Part shown: one piece after another, positions 33,101 to 49,755 of the stretch
How positions within the stretch are numbered: the first letter of the stretch is position 1
Layout: each line of letters opens with the position of its first letter
Assembly (NCBI GenBank): GCA_033675265.1
Contig: JAUJYZ010001546.1
Location: 260,501-324,500, forward strand
Direction of reading: 5' to 3'
Source: Actinostola sp. cb2023
Lineage: Eukaryota; Cnidaria; Anthozoa; Actiniaria; Actinostolidae
Length of the DNA: 64,000 nucleotides
Program-made: the position numbers and the translations under genes
Notes under the pieces: generated by a model
Database searches by the model: none
What the model saw: the letters and a program-made list of their open reading frames with translations, nothing else
Told to the model about the DNA's origin: nothing

Positions 33101-36100
33101 GGAAAATCACAATTCTACGTGCAGGTCTGGAATAGGGTATGGAAAATCACAATTCTACGTGCAGGTCTGGGATAGGGTATGGAAAATCACAATTCTACGT
33201 GCAGGTCTGGGATAGGATATGGAAAATCACAATTCTACGTGCAGGTTTGGGATAGGGTATGGAAAATCACAATTCTACGTGCAGGTCTGGAATAGGATAT
33301 GGAAAATCACAATTCTACGTGCAGGTTTGGGATAGGGTATGGAAAATCACAATTCTACGTGCAGGTCTGGAATAGGGTATGGAAAATCACAATTCTACGT
33401 GCAGGTTTGGGATAGGGTATGGAAAATCACAATTCTACGTGCAGGTCTGGGATAGGGTATGGAAAATCACAATTCTACGTGCAGGTCTGGGATAGGGTAT
33501 GGAAAATCACAATTCTACGTGCAGGTCTGGGATAGGGTATGGAAAATCACAATTCTATGTGCAGGTCTGGGATAGGGTATGGAAAATCACAATTCTACGT
33601 GCAGGTCTGGGATATGGTATGGAAAATCACAATTCTACGTGCAGGTCTGGGATAGGGTATGGAAAATCACAATTCTATGTACAGGTCTGGGATAGGGTAT
33701 GGAAAATCACAATTCTACGTGCAGGTTTGGGATAGGGTATGGAAAATCACAATTCTACGTGCAGGTCTGGGATAGGGTATGGAAAATCACAATTCTACGA
33801 GGAGGTCTGGGATAGGGTATGGAAAATCACAATTCTACGTGCAGGTCTGGAATAGGGTATGGAAAATCACAATTCTACGTGCAGGTCTGGGATAGGGTAT
33901 GGAAAATCACAATTCTACGTGCAGGTCTGGGATAGGGTATGGAAAATCACAATTCTACGTGCAGGTCTGGGATAGGGTATGGAAAATCACAATTCTACGT
34001 GCAGGTCTGGGATAGGGTATGGAAAATCACAATTCTATGTGCAGGTCTGGGATAGGGTATGGAAAATCACAATTCTACGTGCAGGTCTGGGATAGGGTAT
34101 GGAAAATCACAATTCTACGTGCAGGTCTGGAATAGGGTATGGAAAATCACAATTCTACGTGCAGGTCTGGGATAGGGTATGGAAAATCACAATTCTACGT
34201 GCAGGTCTGGGATAGGGTATGGAAAATCACAATTCTACGTGCAGGTCTGGAATAGGGTATGGAAAATCACAATTCTACGTGCAGGTCTGGGATATGGTAT
34301 GGAAAATCACAATTCTACGTGCAGGTCTGGGATAGGATATGGAAAATCACAATTCTACGTGCAGGTTTGGGATAGGGTATGGAAAATCACAATTCTACGT
34401 GCAGGTTTGGGATAGGGTATGGAAAATCACAATTCTACGTGCAGGTTTGGGATAGGGTATGGAAAATCACAATTCTACGTGCAGGTCTGGAATAGGGTAT
34501 GGAAAATCACAATTCTACGTGCAGGTTTGGGATAGGGTATGGAAAATCACAATTCTACGTGCAGGTCTGGGATAGGGTATGGAAAATCACAATTCTACGA
34601 GGAGGTCTGGGATAGGGTATGGAAAATCACAATTCTACGTGCAGGTCTGGAATAGGGTATGGAAAATCACAATTCTACGTGCAGGTCTGGGATAGGGTAT
34701 GGAAAATCACAATTCTACGTGCAGGTCTGGGATAGGATATGGAAAATCACAATTCTACGTGCAGGTTTGGGATAGGGTATGGAAAATCACAATTCTACGT
34801 GCAGGTCTGGAATAGGATATGGAAAATCACAATTCTACGTGCAGGTTTGGGATAGGGTATGGAAAATCACAATTCTACGTGCAGGTCTGGAATAGGGTAT
34901 GGAAAATCACAATTCTACGTGCAGGTTTGGGATAGGGTATGGAAAATCACAATTCTACGTGCAGGTTTGGGATAGGATATGGAAAATCACAATTCTACGT
35001 GCAGGTTTGGGATAGGGTATGGAAAATCACAATTCTACGTGCAGGTCTGGAATAGGGTATGGAAAATCACAATTCTACGTGCAGGTCTGGGATAGGGTAT
35101 GGAAAATCACAATTCTACGTGCAGGTCTGGGATAGGGTATGGAAAATCACAATTCTATGTGCAGGTCTGGGATAGGGTATGGAAAATCACAATTCTACGT
35201 GCAGGTCTGGGATATGGTATGGAAAATCACAATTCTACGTGCAGGTTTGGGATAGGATATGGAAAATCACAATTCTACGTGCAGGTTTGGGATAGGGTAT
35301 GGAAAATCACAATTCTACGTGCAGGTCTGGAATAGGGTATGGAAAATCACAATTCTACGTGCAGGTCTGGGATAGGGTATGGAAAATCACAATTCTACGT
35401 GCAGGTCTGGGATAGGGTATGGAAAATCACAATTCTATGTGCAGGTCTGGGATAGGGTATGGAAAATCACAATTCTACGTGCAGGTCTGGGATAGGATAT
35501 GGAAAATCACAATTCTACGTGCAGGTTTGGGATAGGGTATGGAAAATCACAATTCTACGTGCAGGTCTGGAATAGGATATGGAAAATCACAATTCTACGT
35601 GCAGGTTTGGGATAGGGTATGGAAAATCACAATTCTACGTGCAGGTCTGGAATAGGGTATGGAAAATCACAATTCTACGTGCAGGTTTGGGATAGGGTAT
35701 GGAAAATCACAATTCTACGTGCAGGTTTGGGATAGGATATGGAAAATCACAATTCTACGTGCAGGTTTGGGATAGGGTATGGAAAATCACAATTCTACGT
35801 GCAGGTCTGGGATAGGGTATGAAAAATCACAATTCTACGTGCAGGTCTGGGATAGGGTATGGAAAATCACAATTCTATGTGCAGGTCTGGGATAGGGTAT
35901 GGAAAATCACAATTCTACGTGCAGGTCTGGGATAGGGTATGGAAAATCACAATTCTACGTGCAGGTCTGGGATAGGGTATGGAAAATCACAATTCTACGT
36001 GCAGGTCTGGGATAGGGTATGGAAAATCACAATTCTATGTACAGGTCTGGGATAGGGTATGGAAAATCACAATTCTATGTGCAGGTGATGCAGGTTTGCG

Positions 36101-39100
36101 ATAGGGTATGGAAAAACACAATTCTTCGTGCAGGTCTGCGATAGGGTATGGAAAATCACAATTCTACGTGCAGGTCTGGGATAAAACAAAACATTCCTGA
36201 GAACTTCCCCAATGCATGAGTGAATGTCAATGTTTGTTGTTGTTTACAAAAAACACGACATGTGGTTACCTCTCAGGACAAATGTGGCTGAATACCCAGA
36301 TCAACTTCACAGCAGCCATGCGAACATCTTCATAGTCATCGTCCAAAGTCTTGGAAGCTTTCTCGTACAGATGAACATCCAACGCTTGACCTCTTTCATG
36401 AAGATTGAGCTAAAGAGTCGAACAAACAAACAAACAACAATCGATTTACTCAGTTGTGGGATATCACAATGTTTAGTTTTACTATGTATGTTGTCATATT
36501 TGTTATCGGTCAGTGCGCAGACCTAAATGCAGCAACAACATGGTCATGGCACAGAGAAATCATTGTGCGTCTGTGTACTAATGATAAGTTTTCCACAGTC
36601 ATAAGAACTATGGTACATGGTACTGTCACAGCACGGCACAGACTTCTTGAAACAACACGGTCACAGCATGCAACCATGCAATCGGCATGTCCAAGCCGTT
36701 TACGGTATGTTTTCCACAGTCATACATGTACTGGTACGAAGTCTGCTCTATTATTACTACATATAATAGTATTTTTAGGGCTTACCAAAGCCTCAATGGC
36801 ACTTGTTCTCACGCGTGATCACTGTCAGCGGCATAATTGACAACAAGACTTTGAATATCACCGCCTGCTGCTACTTGGCTGTTTGATGATCCAAGGTGAC
36901 CAATTAACTTAAGGCACTGTCTTCGCACTGCATGATGGGAATCTTTGAGGTGCTAAGAAAAATTTTCAGCCAATATTAATTTGATGAAATCTTTACTATT
37001 CAATGCACAAGGTGCTCAATAAAGGAAATTATAGTTTGGATCACATGTACATGTCGATACTAAACCAGATAATGGGCATGTCACAACATTTGATGGTTAG
37101 TTTTAAGTAAAGATTAAAACAGATTTTGAACACAATTTGAACCTAGTTTACAGTATTCTGGTCACCATGATTCTTACAGAACACTGACTCAAAACGAGGC
37201 TCTCTACAGGGCGCCCAAACTTGCACATGTACATCTTGTACATGTATTACAGAAATTTAAAATTACCTCAACAGCAATGCCAACCAAGGTCTGCATAAGT
37301 TTTTTCTGAGTGGAAAGAAAACAATGTTGTCACTTCAAAACGTCTTTCTGTTTCACAGGAGGACTGACAATTATTATTGCAATAGGCCCTTTGCAGTTTA
37401 CAGTCACATGCCAAATGAATATATCGCTTGAATAACGAATGAACTGAGCTGAAGATTCCATGGGAACGACTCTGCTGACTGGCAAACAAACTTTGAGACG
37501 TTGATTGAGAAAGATCGACAATCAACTGGAGGTTGAAAAATAGCATTTCAAACAGATTTCTTTACTGTCACTACTGATATCATGTAAGATTCTTCAAATA
37601 AATAAAGTCAGATTTTTTTGCCAGTCAGTACAACCACGTGATCGTAATCCTGCAAAGGGCCTATTATATGTACATGTACATTGTGCTTTCAAGAACTTAC
37701 TTCATGAGAGCAAACTGTTCCAAGCAACATTAGAGAGTGAATGATCTGGGCACAAACTTTATGAGAAGCTGTGTAAATATAAGAACAAAGAAATTTGAAA
37801 CTGGAAAATTAAAATAAGTTGCAAGTATATTTAGCCACAGTTACTACGGATATCAGCGAACTGCCGAACCAAGACAAAAATACACACCACGATTACATCT
37901 CAAAACTTATACTGTCATGCCTAAAAACGTTGATGTTTACATTTGTATCTTCAGAAATCCTTTCCAGTTTTCAAGTGGGAAAATAATTTAAAAAAGCTTT
38001 TTGAAGACTGGGAAAATGTACAATTGTATGTTAGTTAACAAGGTAGAACTTTCACTATAGCCGAGGAAAAGCTTTTACTGATGAATTTCGATTTCAAATT
38101 ATAGAACAACTGAGACTAGTGGTAGGTAATTAGTGCAGTTTTTGTTTTTCTCACCTGAAAACTGCAAAGGAATGTGAATATAAACATCAATGTTTTTAGA
38201 CGCGACAGTACACGTTTTGAGACGTAATTGTGGTGTTTTTTTTTGTCTCGGTTCGGCACTTCGCTGACATCCGTAGTACATGACAGTATTCAGTGTGTTG
38301 AAGACATCATCTGTTTGAATTCTTAGCCTGAGCAGTTATTACATTTGATATTATTCATGTTAGGCGGCAGGAACAATAAAATAATTTTACACGAAAATAA
38401 ATTCAATTCCTTAGGGGAATTAAGGTAGGGATTCTTTAATCCTGCCTCCTAACATGGCTGTCGGCACGTGATCCTGCAAACTCTCAATTGCCTGATATTG
38501 CAGCTTGGTATCTGTGAGTGTTAAAAGCATCCATTTCTTTCCCATTTCTTCTGAGTAACTTTTACCTGTAATCAGTTCTTCCTTTTCTAAGTTTGTAAAT
38601 TTTTTGTCATTTTATGGTAATAAAGTTGTTGTTGTTGTATTTGTCCACTTCCCATTTTTCAAAAAAATATTAATAATTATTTCATTCTATCCCTTTTGCT
38701 AATGGAAAAGCCCCTGCTGTGGGTTTTCAAGTCTTAGTACACACTAGACATGTTGTCCAAGTCTGTGTGAGTATTATTTCTCTTTCCCTGTTCTTCACTG
38801 GTCATCATCATCATCATCACCCATCATCATCATCATCACCCCAGCCATACCAATCGATAATTCTGATAATCGATAATAATCAATAACAATCGATAATAAT
38901 CGATACTAATCAATCGATTAATATTGGAAATCGATGAAAATCGATCACGTAAAAATGTGTGAGTATCGATTTCATCGATTATCATCGATTTCTATCGATA
39001 ATTATCGATTTTCATCGATGCTTAGAAATCCTTGATATGTGGCTGTATATTAACTAGAGATAAGATGCCATAACACAACATATTTAATTTATTGAAGACT

Positions 39101-39858
39101 TGTAAGTGCCTCTTGTACAGTGACCGGTGTCGAACGTACGCAATCTATTTACATCTGTAGATCACGTATCATATTCGCCATGGTGAATTTTAGACATCGA
39201 TGATAATCGATAATATTCGATATTAATCGATATAATCAAGGACACTTGGGGTGTGAGTATCGATTATGATCGATTACCGATATCAATCAATACTAATCAA
39301 ATGATTATTATCGATTAATATCGATGAATTCGATTACTTTCCGATGATCGATTTTTATCGATTGGTATGGTCGGGTCATCATGCCCATCATCATAATCAG
39401 CCCGGGTAATCAGGTACATGTATACAGCTATGTCAAACCTATTTATCCAAGGCTAAAACTTAACACTTACCTACTGAAGGAAGTAGTTTCACCATCTCCT
39501 CTACTACAGATAACGTATTAGTGCCAGGATATCTAGCCAGATGACCCAACAATGAAATCATCTTTGCTTTCGCAGTCACATCTTTACAGTCATGAATACG
39601 CTCCCAAAGAGTCCGTACAACCAAGTCATTTTCCTCTAAGTTATCTAAAGGCAATGCCCTTTCAAGTTCTAGCAGCAGTCTTACTATATCTTGAGGAGTA
39701 GAGAATTCGGTTAGTTCGTTTGTGAGCTGTCTTGCAGGAGAAAGAAAGAGTTTGGGGCGCTTGAGTTTGAGGACGGGTTGTTGCTGTTGTTGTTGTGGTC
39801 CAAAATCAAGGTGCTCCTCGACGACAGTTGTAGAGACTTCTTCAGCAGCTCTTTTCAT
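20665..39858 (-). CDS. INTS4: Integrator complex subunit 4 (11 exons, one frameshift)
   Basis: INTS4 is the HEAT-repeat scaffold of the Integrator complex; it holds the INTS9-INTS11 endonuclease that cleaves snRNA and nascent RNA in the nucleus. Exons (minus strand): 39,858-39,471; 37,768-37,701; 37,305-37,267; 36,952-36,786; 36,409-36,270; 25,979-25,790; 25,524-24,983; 24,154-23,862; 23,359-22,575; 21,844-21,724; 20,870-20,665. All have AG/GT borders with matching phases except exon 4, which is one base short. With that base restored the total is 2,940 nt, 979 aa plus stop, close to the vertebrate length of about 960. Diagnostic blocks are SGACGAFVHGLEDEYLEVRM, CLDFLVDMFNDEI, ITLREDQLEVVLGVLEDFSW, HYSYLRDSQPHLVP and the C-terminal ILPKPAK. 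Intron 5 is 10.3 kb and carries the 40-bp satellite. Confidence 0.92.
20949..21230. repeat. 32-bp minisatellite, nine copies, in INTS4 last intron
   Basis: Nine almost perfect copies of a unit containing CACCTCGGTAGCGGTATATA and ACCTTTATTATA, at exact 32-bp spacing from 20,951. Only the first and last copies differ (GTATGTA). It lies 80 bp from the last INTS4 exon. Confidence 0.92.
21328..21462. mobile_element. Foldback MITE in INTS4 intron 10
   Basis: Arms of about 60 bp: left TTATTAGTCGGCTAAGCATC, right its inverse ending GCCGACTAATAA. The inner parts also pair (TTTTGGCGAGCC / GGCGAGCCAAAA). 135 bp, non-coding. Confidence 0.8.
21468..21717. mobile_element. Second foldback in INTS4 intron 10
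   Basis: Outer arms ATTATATTTTTTGTCAAAGAA (left) and TTCTTTGACAAAAAATATAA (right) are inverse. It is adjacent to the previous foldback and ends 7 bp before exon 10. Confidence 0.6.
21845..22574. other. INTS4 intron 9; no nested gene
   Basis: 730 bp between INTS4 exons 9 and 10. Short plus-strand frames of 66 and 109 codons lack recognisable domains. I see no repeat structure. Confidence 0.5.
23381..23759. mobile_element. Near-perfect ~379-bp foldback in INTS4 intron 8
   Basis: Left arm CAATGAGGGTTTATCATGTA continues for about 180 bp and is matched in inverse by the right arm ending CCCTCATTG. The centre GGTAGGCAAGAGTTGCCTACC is a perfect hairpin tip. It starts about 20 bp from exon 9, in the region where the splice branch point should lie. 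Confidence 0.85.
23784..23813. promoter_or_regulatory. Two adjacent RFX X-box matches
   Basis: GTTGCCATAGCAAC (23,784-23,797) and GTTACCATGGAAAC (23,800-23,813) each fit the X-box consensus GTHNYYATRRNAAC at every position, two bases apart. A related pair occurs at 29,839-29,866 (ATAGCAAC, then TTACCATGGCAAC), so the pair belongs to a dispersed repeat. RFX binding is inferred from sequence only. Confidence 0.5.
24155..24982. repeat. INTS4 intron 7: GATT repeat and C-rich minisatellite
   Basis: 24,262-24,302 is (GATT)n. 24,415-24,900 repeats CCTTGATGAATTGTTCCAG with CCCCCTCTCTACCCCTACC about twelve times, interrupted by three poly-C runs of up to 29 C. The frames of 60-77 codons here are repeat products. 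The G-rich complement could form quadruplexes in the INTS4 pre-mRNA. Confidence 0.8.
24983..25979 (-). CDS. INTS4: INTS4 exons 6-7 (central HEAT repeats)
   Basis: Exon 6 (25,979-25,790) encodes QLPTSDDARLVDDAFVKICN through FLEQTLDKKVMSHLK. Exon 7 (25,524-24,983) begins RKKTDHEKKK, passes through SWTTGRNWEE and carries the diagnostic SGACGAFVHGLEDEYLEVRM, then CLDFLVDMFNDEI and ITLREDQLEVVLGVLEDFSW. Helical pairs are typical HEAT repeats. Phases: 2 in, 0 between, 2 out, matching exons 5 and 8. Confidence 0.93.
26114..26405. repeat. Poly-T/TTAT tract and ~86-bp tandem repeat
   Basis: 26,114-26,203 is poly-T grading into ATT and TTTA repeats. From 26,204 a unit beginning GCCGGTCGC and containing AAAGTAACTAGTTTGTGTTG is present 2.3 times (starts 26,204, 26,291, 26,377). 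Confidence 0.85.
26525..27109 (+). CDS. Hypothetical single-exon ORF in INTS4 intron 5 (opposite strand)
   Basis: A 194-codon plus-strand frame from ATG at 26,525 to TAG. The predicted protein is hydrophilic and low in hydrophobic residues: an early acidic/dileucine stretch (EEHPLLALDD), a lysine/glutamate-rich middle (IEVIEKEKKAQG, GEKEKKKTQRP) and a serine/arginine-rich end (SLWRSFSTRG). No membrane segment or known domain is visible; it looks intrinsically disordered. It is the only long non-repeat ORF in the 10-kb intron and is less AT-rich than its surroundings. It may be a nested gene, a displaced exon of another gene, or a retrocopy fragment. I do not recognise it. Confidence 0.38.
   Translation: MSTKRTEEHPLLALDDPFNERQHDIFHDRSQGQDLQERPEMQRIQSKSMDSLATHECRSPTKAHRTVNSESTISINNIQIEVIEKEKKAQGMIRGKGKNGYQKVPSHELPQTRESEDLGEKEKKKTQRPSLWRSFSTRGNVTKSPARQWLGPSGTAGHGVTRRNGILEDSDGLKEGRIHTRVISKRFGDRKNSV
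27181..27863. mobile_element. TTAA-ended foldback element, ~683 bp
   Basis: Ends TTAAGGTGGTTCC (left) and GGAACCACCTTAA (right). The two halves are inverse over about 300 bp each, with mirrored segments ACAAATACTAATTCAACCAT and CGTACGATTTTTTCAAACTT. The short frames in it are mirror images of each other. TTAA ends suggest a piggyBac-type non-autonomous element. Confidence 0.85.
27864..29838. other. INTS4 intron 5, non-coding; G-rich tract
   Basis: No gene seen. 28,092-28,195 is a run of GGGGA/GGGGGG blocks on the plus strand (several GGGG tracts close together, a strong quadruplex candidate). 29,048-29,096 is a hairpin (GCCATCTTGGTGTCCC with inverse GGGACACCAACGTGGCGGC). Confidence 0.6.
29917..30129. 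repeat. 18-bp minisatellite and poly-C at the edge of the satellite
   Basis: Units GGGATCATTTGCGGGCCT and GGGTTCATTTGCGGGCCT, some with ATCCAGTCTT insertions, run to about 30,080, followed by a run of about 29 C. This compound repeat abuts the 40-bp satellite. Confidence 0.8.
30144..36184. repeat. 40-bp satellite, ~150 copies, with 1,520-bp higher-order repeat
   Basis: The unit is GGTCTGGGATAGGGTATGGA plus AAATCACAATTCTACGTGCA (40 bp). A few variant positions (CTGG/TTGG, GGAT/GAAT, AGGG/AGGA, ACGTGCA/ACGAGGA/ATGTGCA) recur in ordered patterns. The rare ACGAGGA variant appears near 30,717, 32,279, 33,079, 33,799 and 34,599; spacing shows a 1,520-bp (38-unit) block repeated, and the variant order in 31.98-33.08 kb matches 33.50-34.60 kb. 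The edge copies are the most diverged. Because 40 is not a multiple of three, 120-bp open frames appear; the 65-78 codon ORFs are artefacts. The array sits inside INTS4 intron 5 in an actively transcribed gene. Confidence 0.97.
36270..37768 (-). CDS. INTS4: INTS4 exons 2-5 with a single-base frameshift in exon 4
   Basis: Exon 2 (37,768-37,701) encodes SHKVCAQIIHSLMLLGTVCS. Exon 3 (37,305-37,267) encodes KKLMQTLVGIAVE. Exon 4 (36,952-36,786) encodes HLKDSHHAVRRQCLKLIGHL and, after a frame break, RVRTSAIEAL. Exon 5 (36,409-36,270) encodes LNLHERGQALDVHLYEKASK and EDVRMAAVKLIWVFS. In exon 4 the reading runs ...ADSDHA then TGA; the homologous continuation resumes one base out of frame near 36,811-36,821. 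The exon is 167 nt where phases on both sides demand 168. One missing C would restore the conserved D-P-R-V-R. Confidence 0.85.
37364..37672. mobile_element. TIR element in INTS4 intron 2
   Basis: Left CAATAGGCCCTTTGCAG and right CTGCAAAGGGCCTATTATAT are inverse copies about 300 bp apart. The interior is non-coding. It occupies most of the intron between exons 2 and 3. Confidence 0.55.
38357..38456. mobile_element. Small foldback in INTS4 intron 1
   Basis: CATGTTAGGCGGCAGGA is matched in inverse by TCCTGCCTCCTAACATG, with an inner pair AATTCCTTAGGGGAATT. About 100 bp. Confidence 0.65.
38800..39380. repeat. ATCGAT-rich element with inverted ends
   Basis: (CATCAT)n at 38,801-38,840 leads into CCATACCAATCGAT; the right end ATCGATTGGTATGG is its inverse. 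Between them are two clusters of ATCGAT/AATCGATAA motifs in both orientations, with dozens of copies, separated by a 150-bp unique stretch at about 39,030-39,190. No coding potential. Lies in INTS4 intron 1. Confidence 0.75.
39471..39858 (-). CDS. INTS4: INTS4 exon 1 (N-terminus)
   Basis: The start is taken at MKRAAEEVSTTVVEEHLDFG, which fits the homologous N-terminus and a clean phase-1 donor (GTAG|GTAAGT). A polyglutamine run of six (PQQQQQQP) precedes LKLKRPKLFLSP, a basic stretch. The first helical repeat region follows (RLLLELERALPLD ... AKAKMISLLGHLARYPG). An upstream in-frame extension exists but has no homology. Confidence 0.85.
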
Positions 39859-40720
39859 TATTGTAGGTAATTTAGTTTTGCTAAAACATCGAAAATTCAG
39901 CTCAGTGTGTCCGCCATGTTGGAATTTTGGGAGACTCGTTTCGATGCGCGGTTCAGACTGCACAGGTAACCCACCGTCGTCATACGGTATTCAACTTGTA
40001 ATGTGGAATAAATGAATGGACGAATGAATGACTGAATAAATGAATAGATGGATGAATGAATGATAACTTTTAAATGAATAGATGGATGGCTGGCTGGTAA
40101 ATAAATATGTATCAAGTATGTTTGAACACTGTTACAAATAATATCATTAGTGTTATTTTTAATAAATAAATGGATGAATAAATGAATGAACAAATGGATG
40201 AATGAATAAATAAATAAATGAAAGTATAAATGAAAGAATAAATGAATGAATAACATACGAAAAGAATGGATGAATAAATAAATGGATGAATAAATGAATG
40301 AATGGATGAATGAATAAATAAATGGATGAATGAATAAATAAATGGATGGATGACTAAATAAATATGTATCTTTGCTTTTGAACACCCATTACAAAAAACA
40401 TCATTAACTAGTGGATGAATGAATGAATGAATTTCACATCTAAAGTACTGTCACATATACAACAAGAAATTAACATGAAATCACTTTTTATTTCGTAGAT
40501 AAATCACAAACAGCATAACTGCATTACAAATATATATAAAACAGTGTTTCAGGCAATCTTGGCCATTCTCCAGCCCTGCAGCTACGTCAGCTATCTTGAC
40601 CTCCACTGCGTTGTAGAATGAAGGATAAAGGGCACCACCACTGATAACTGAATCTATGGCAGACTGGAATCCAAACTGCTCTTCTTTTTAAACATGTGCG
40701 AGGAACCAGAGATGCTTTCT
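39859..40720. other. INTS4 upstream region and CFAP300 3' end; tetranucleotide repeats
   Basis: 39,859-39,990 should contain the INTS4 promoter. 40,010-40,440 is an imperfect (GAATGAAT/AAATGGAT)n array interrupted by two copies of a ~60-bp segment with AACACNGTTACAAA. The long minus-strand frames here are repeat products. 40,440-40,720 is the likely CFAP300 3' UTR; an AATAAA on the minus strand lies near 40,490. Confidence 0.6.
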
Positions 40721-49115
<8,395 letters not shown>

Positions 49116-49126
49116 TTTGTTTTGTT

Positions 49127-49140
49127 GTTACTATGAAGAC
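49127..49140 (-). promoter_or_regulatory. RFX X-box upstream of CFAP300
   Basis: On the coding strand GTCTTCATAGTAAC fits GTHNYYATRRNAAC at all positions. It ends 11 bp before the CFAP300 ATG at 49,115. RFX factors binding X-boxes control ciliary genes across animals, so position and gene agree; direct use is inferred. Confidence 0.65.
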
Positions 49141-49358
49141 CGCTGACTGGGCAGACACAGGGAACCCAGATAATGGCGCGAAAAGCATAAAGTAAAACAC
49201 AAGACATTTACTCGGAAAAACCGGAAATTCCGGTTTGAAAAAAAAGATATGTGTCATTCCGATCAGAAAATTCCGGAAAACTCGGTCCAGGGGGGGTTGG
49301 ACACAGCGCGCGAAGCATCATGGGTCAAAATCAAAAATGTCTTCATTTGCACTTGGCC

Positions 49359-49755
49359 CACAGGCAGCCCAACCATTGCTTTTGAGGCTACTAAATAATT
49401 CAAAAAATGATATTTGTGTCTTTTCTTGATGGGTTCCCTGTGGTAAAGCGCGCGCGCAATATATATATGTTGGGTTCCCTGTGCTGAGTAATGTCCTATG
49501 TTGGGCTTCCTGTGTGCATCCCGCGCGTCCCGCAGTGTATGTGTATATTTACAATATACCAATATACCAGTATCAGTATACATTTGCTGCGGGCGCATCC
49601 CGCAAGAGGCACACAGGAAGCCCAACATAGGACATTACTCAGCACAGGGAACCCAATATATAAATACGCGCGCGCTCACCACAGGAAGCCCATCCAAAAA
49701 AAAAAATTTTTTCAATTATTTAGTAGCCTCAAAAGCAATGGTTGGGCTGCCTGTG
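49359..49755. mobile_element. Foldback element, 397 bp, CACAGG ends
   Basis: Left CACAGGCAGCCCAACCATTG, right CAATGGTTGGGCTGCCTGTG, nearly perfect inverse arms of about 190 bp. Inner repeats CACAGGGAACCCA and CACAGGAAGCCCA are nested versions of the same terminal motif. It lies about 250 bp upstream of CFAP300. Confidence 0.85.

Noticed and set aside
31738..35335. Repeated 65-78 codon ORFs starting MENHNSTCRSG
   Set aside because: They arise because a 40-bp unit has no stop over 120 bp in most frames; identical copies follow the 1,520-bp block. No start context or splice evidence.
39897..40385. 162-codon minus-strand ORF rich in SFIHSFIYS
   Set aside because: Translation of an (AATG)n tetranucleotide repeat upstream of INTS4.
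40541..40720. Open minus-strand frame EEQFGFQSAIDSVISGG continuing past CFAP300
   Set aside because: It lies downstream of the CFAP300 stop in a different frame with no acceptor that would join it; most likely 3' UTR.
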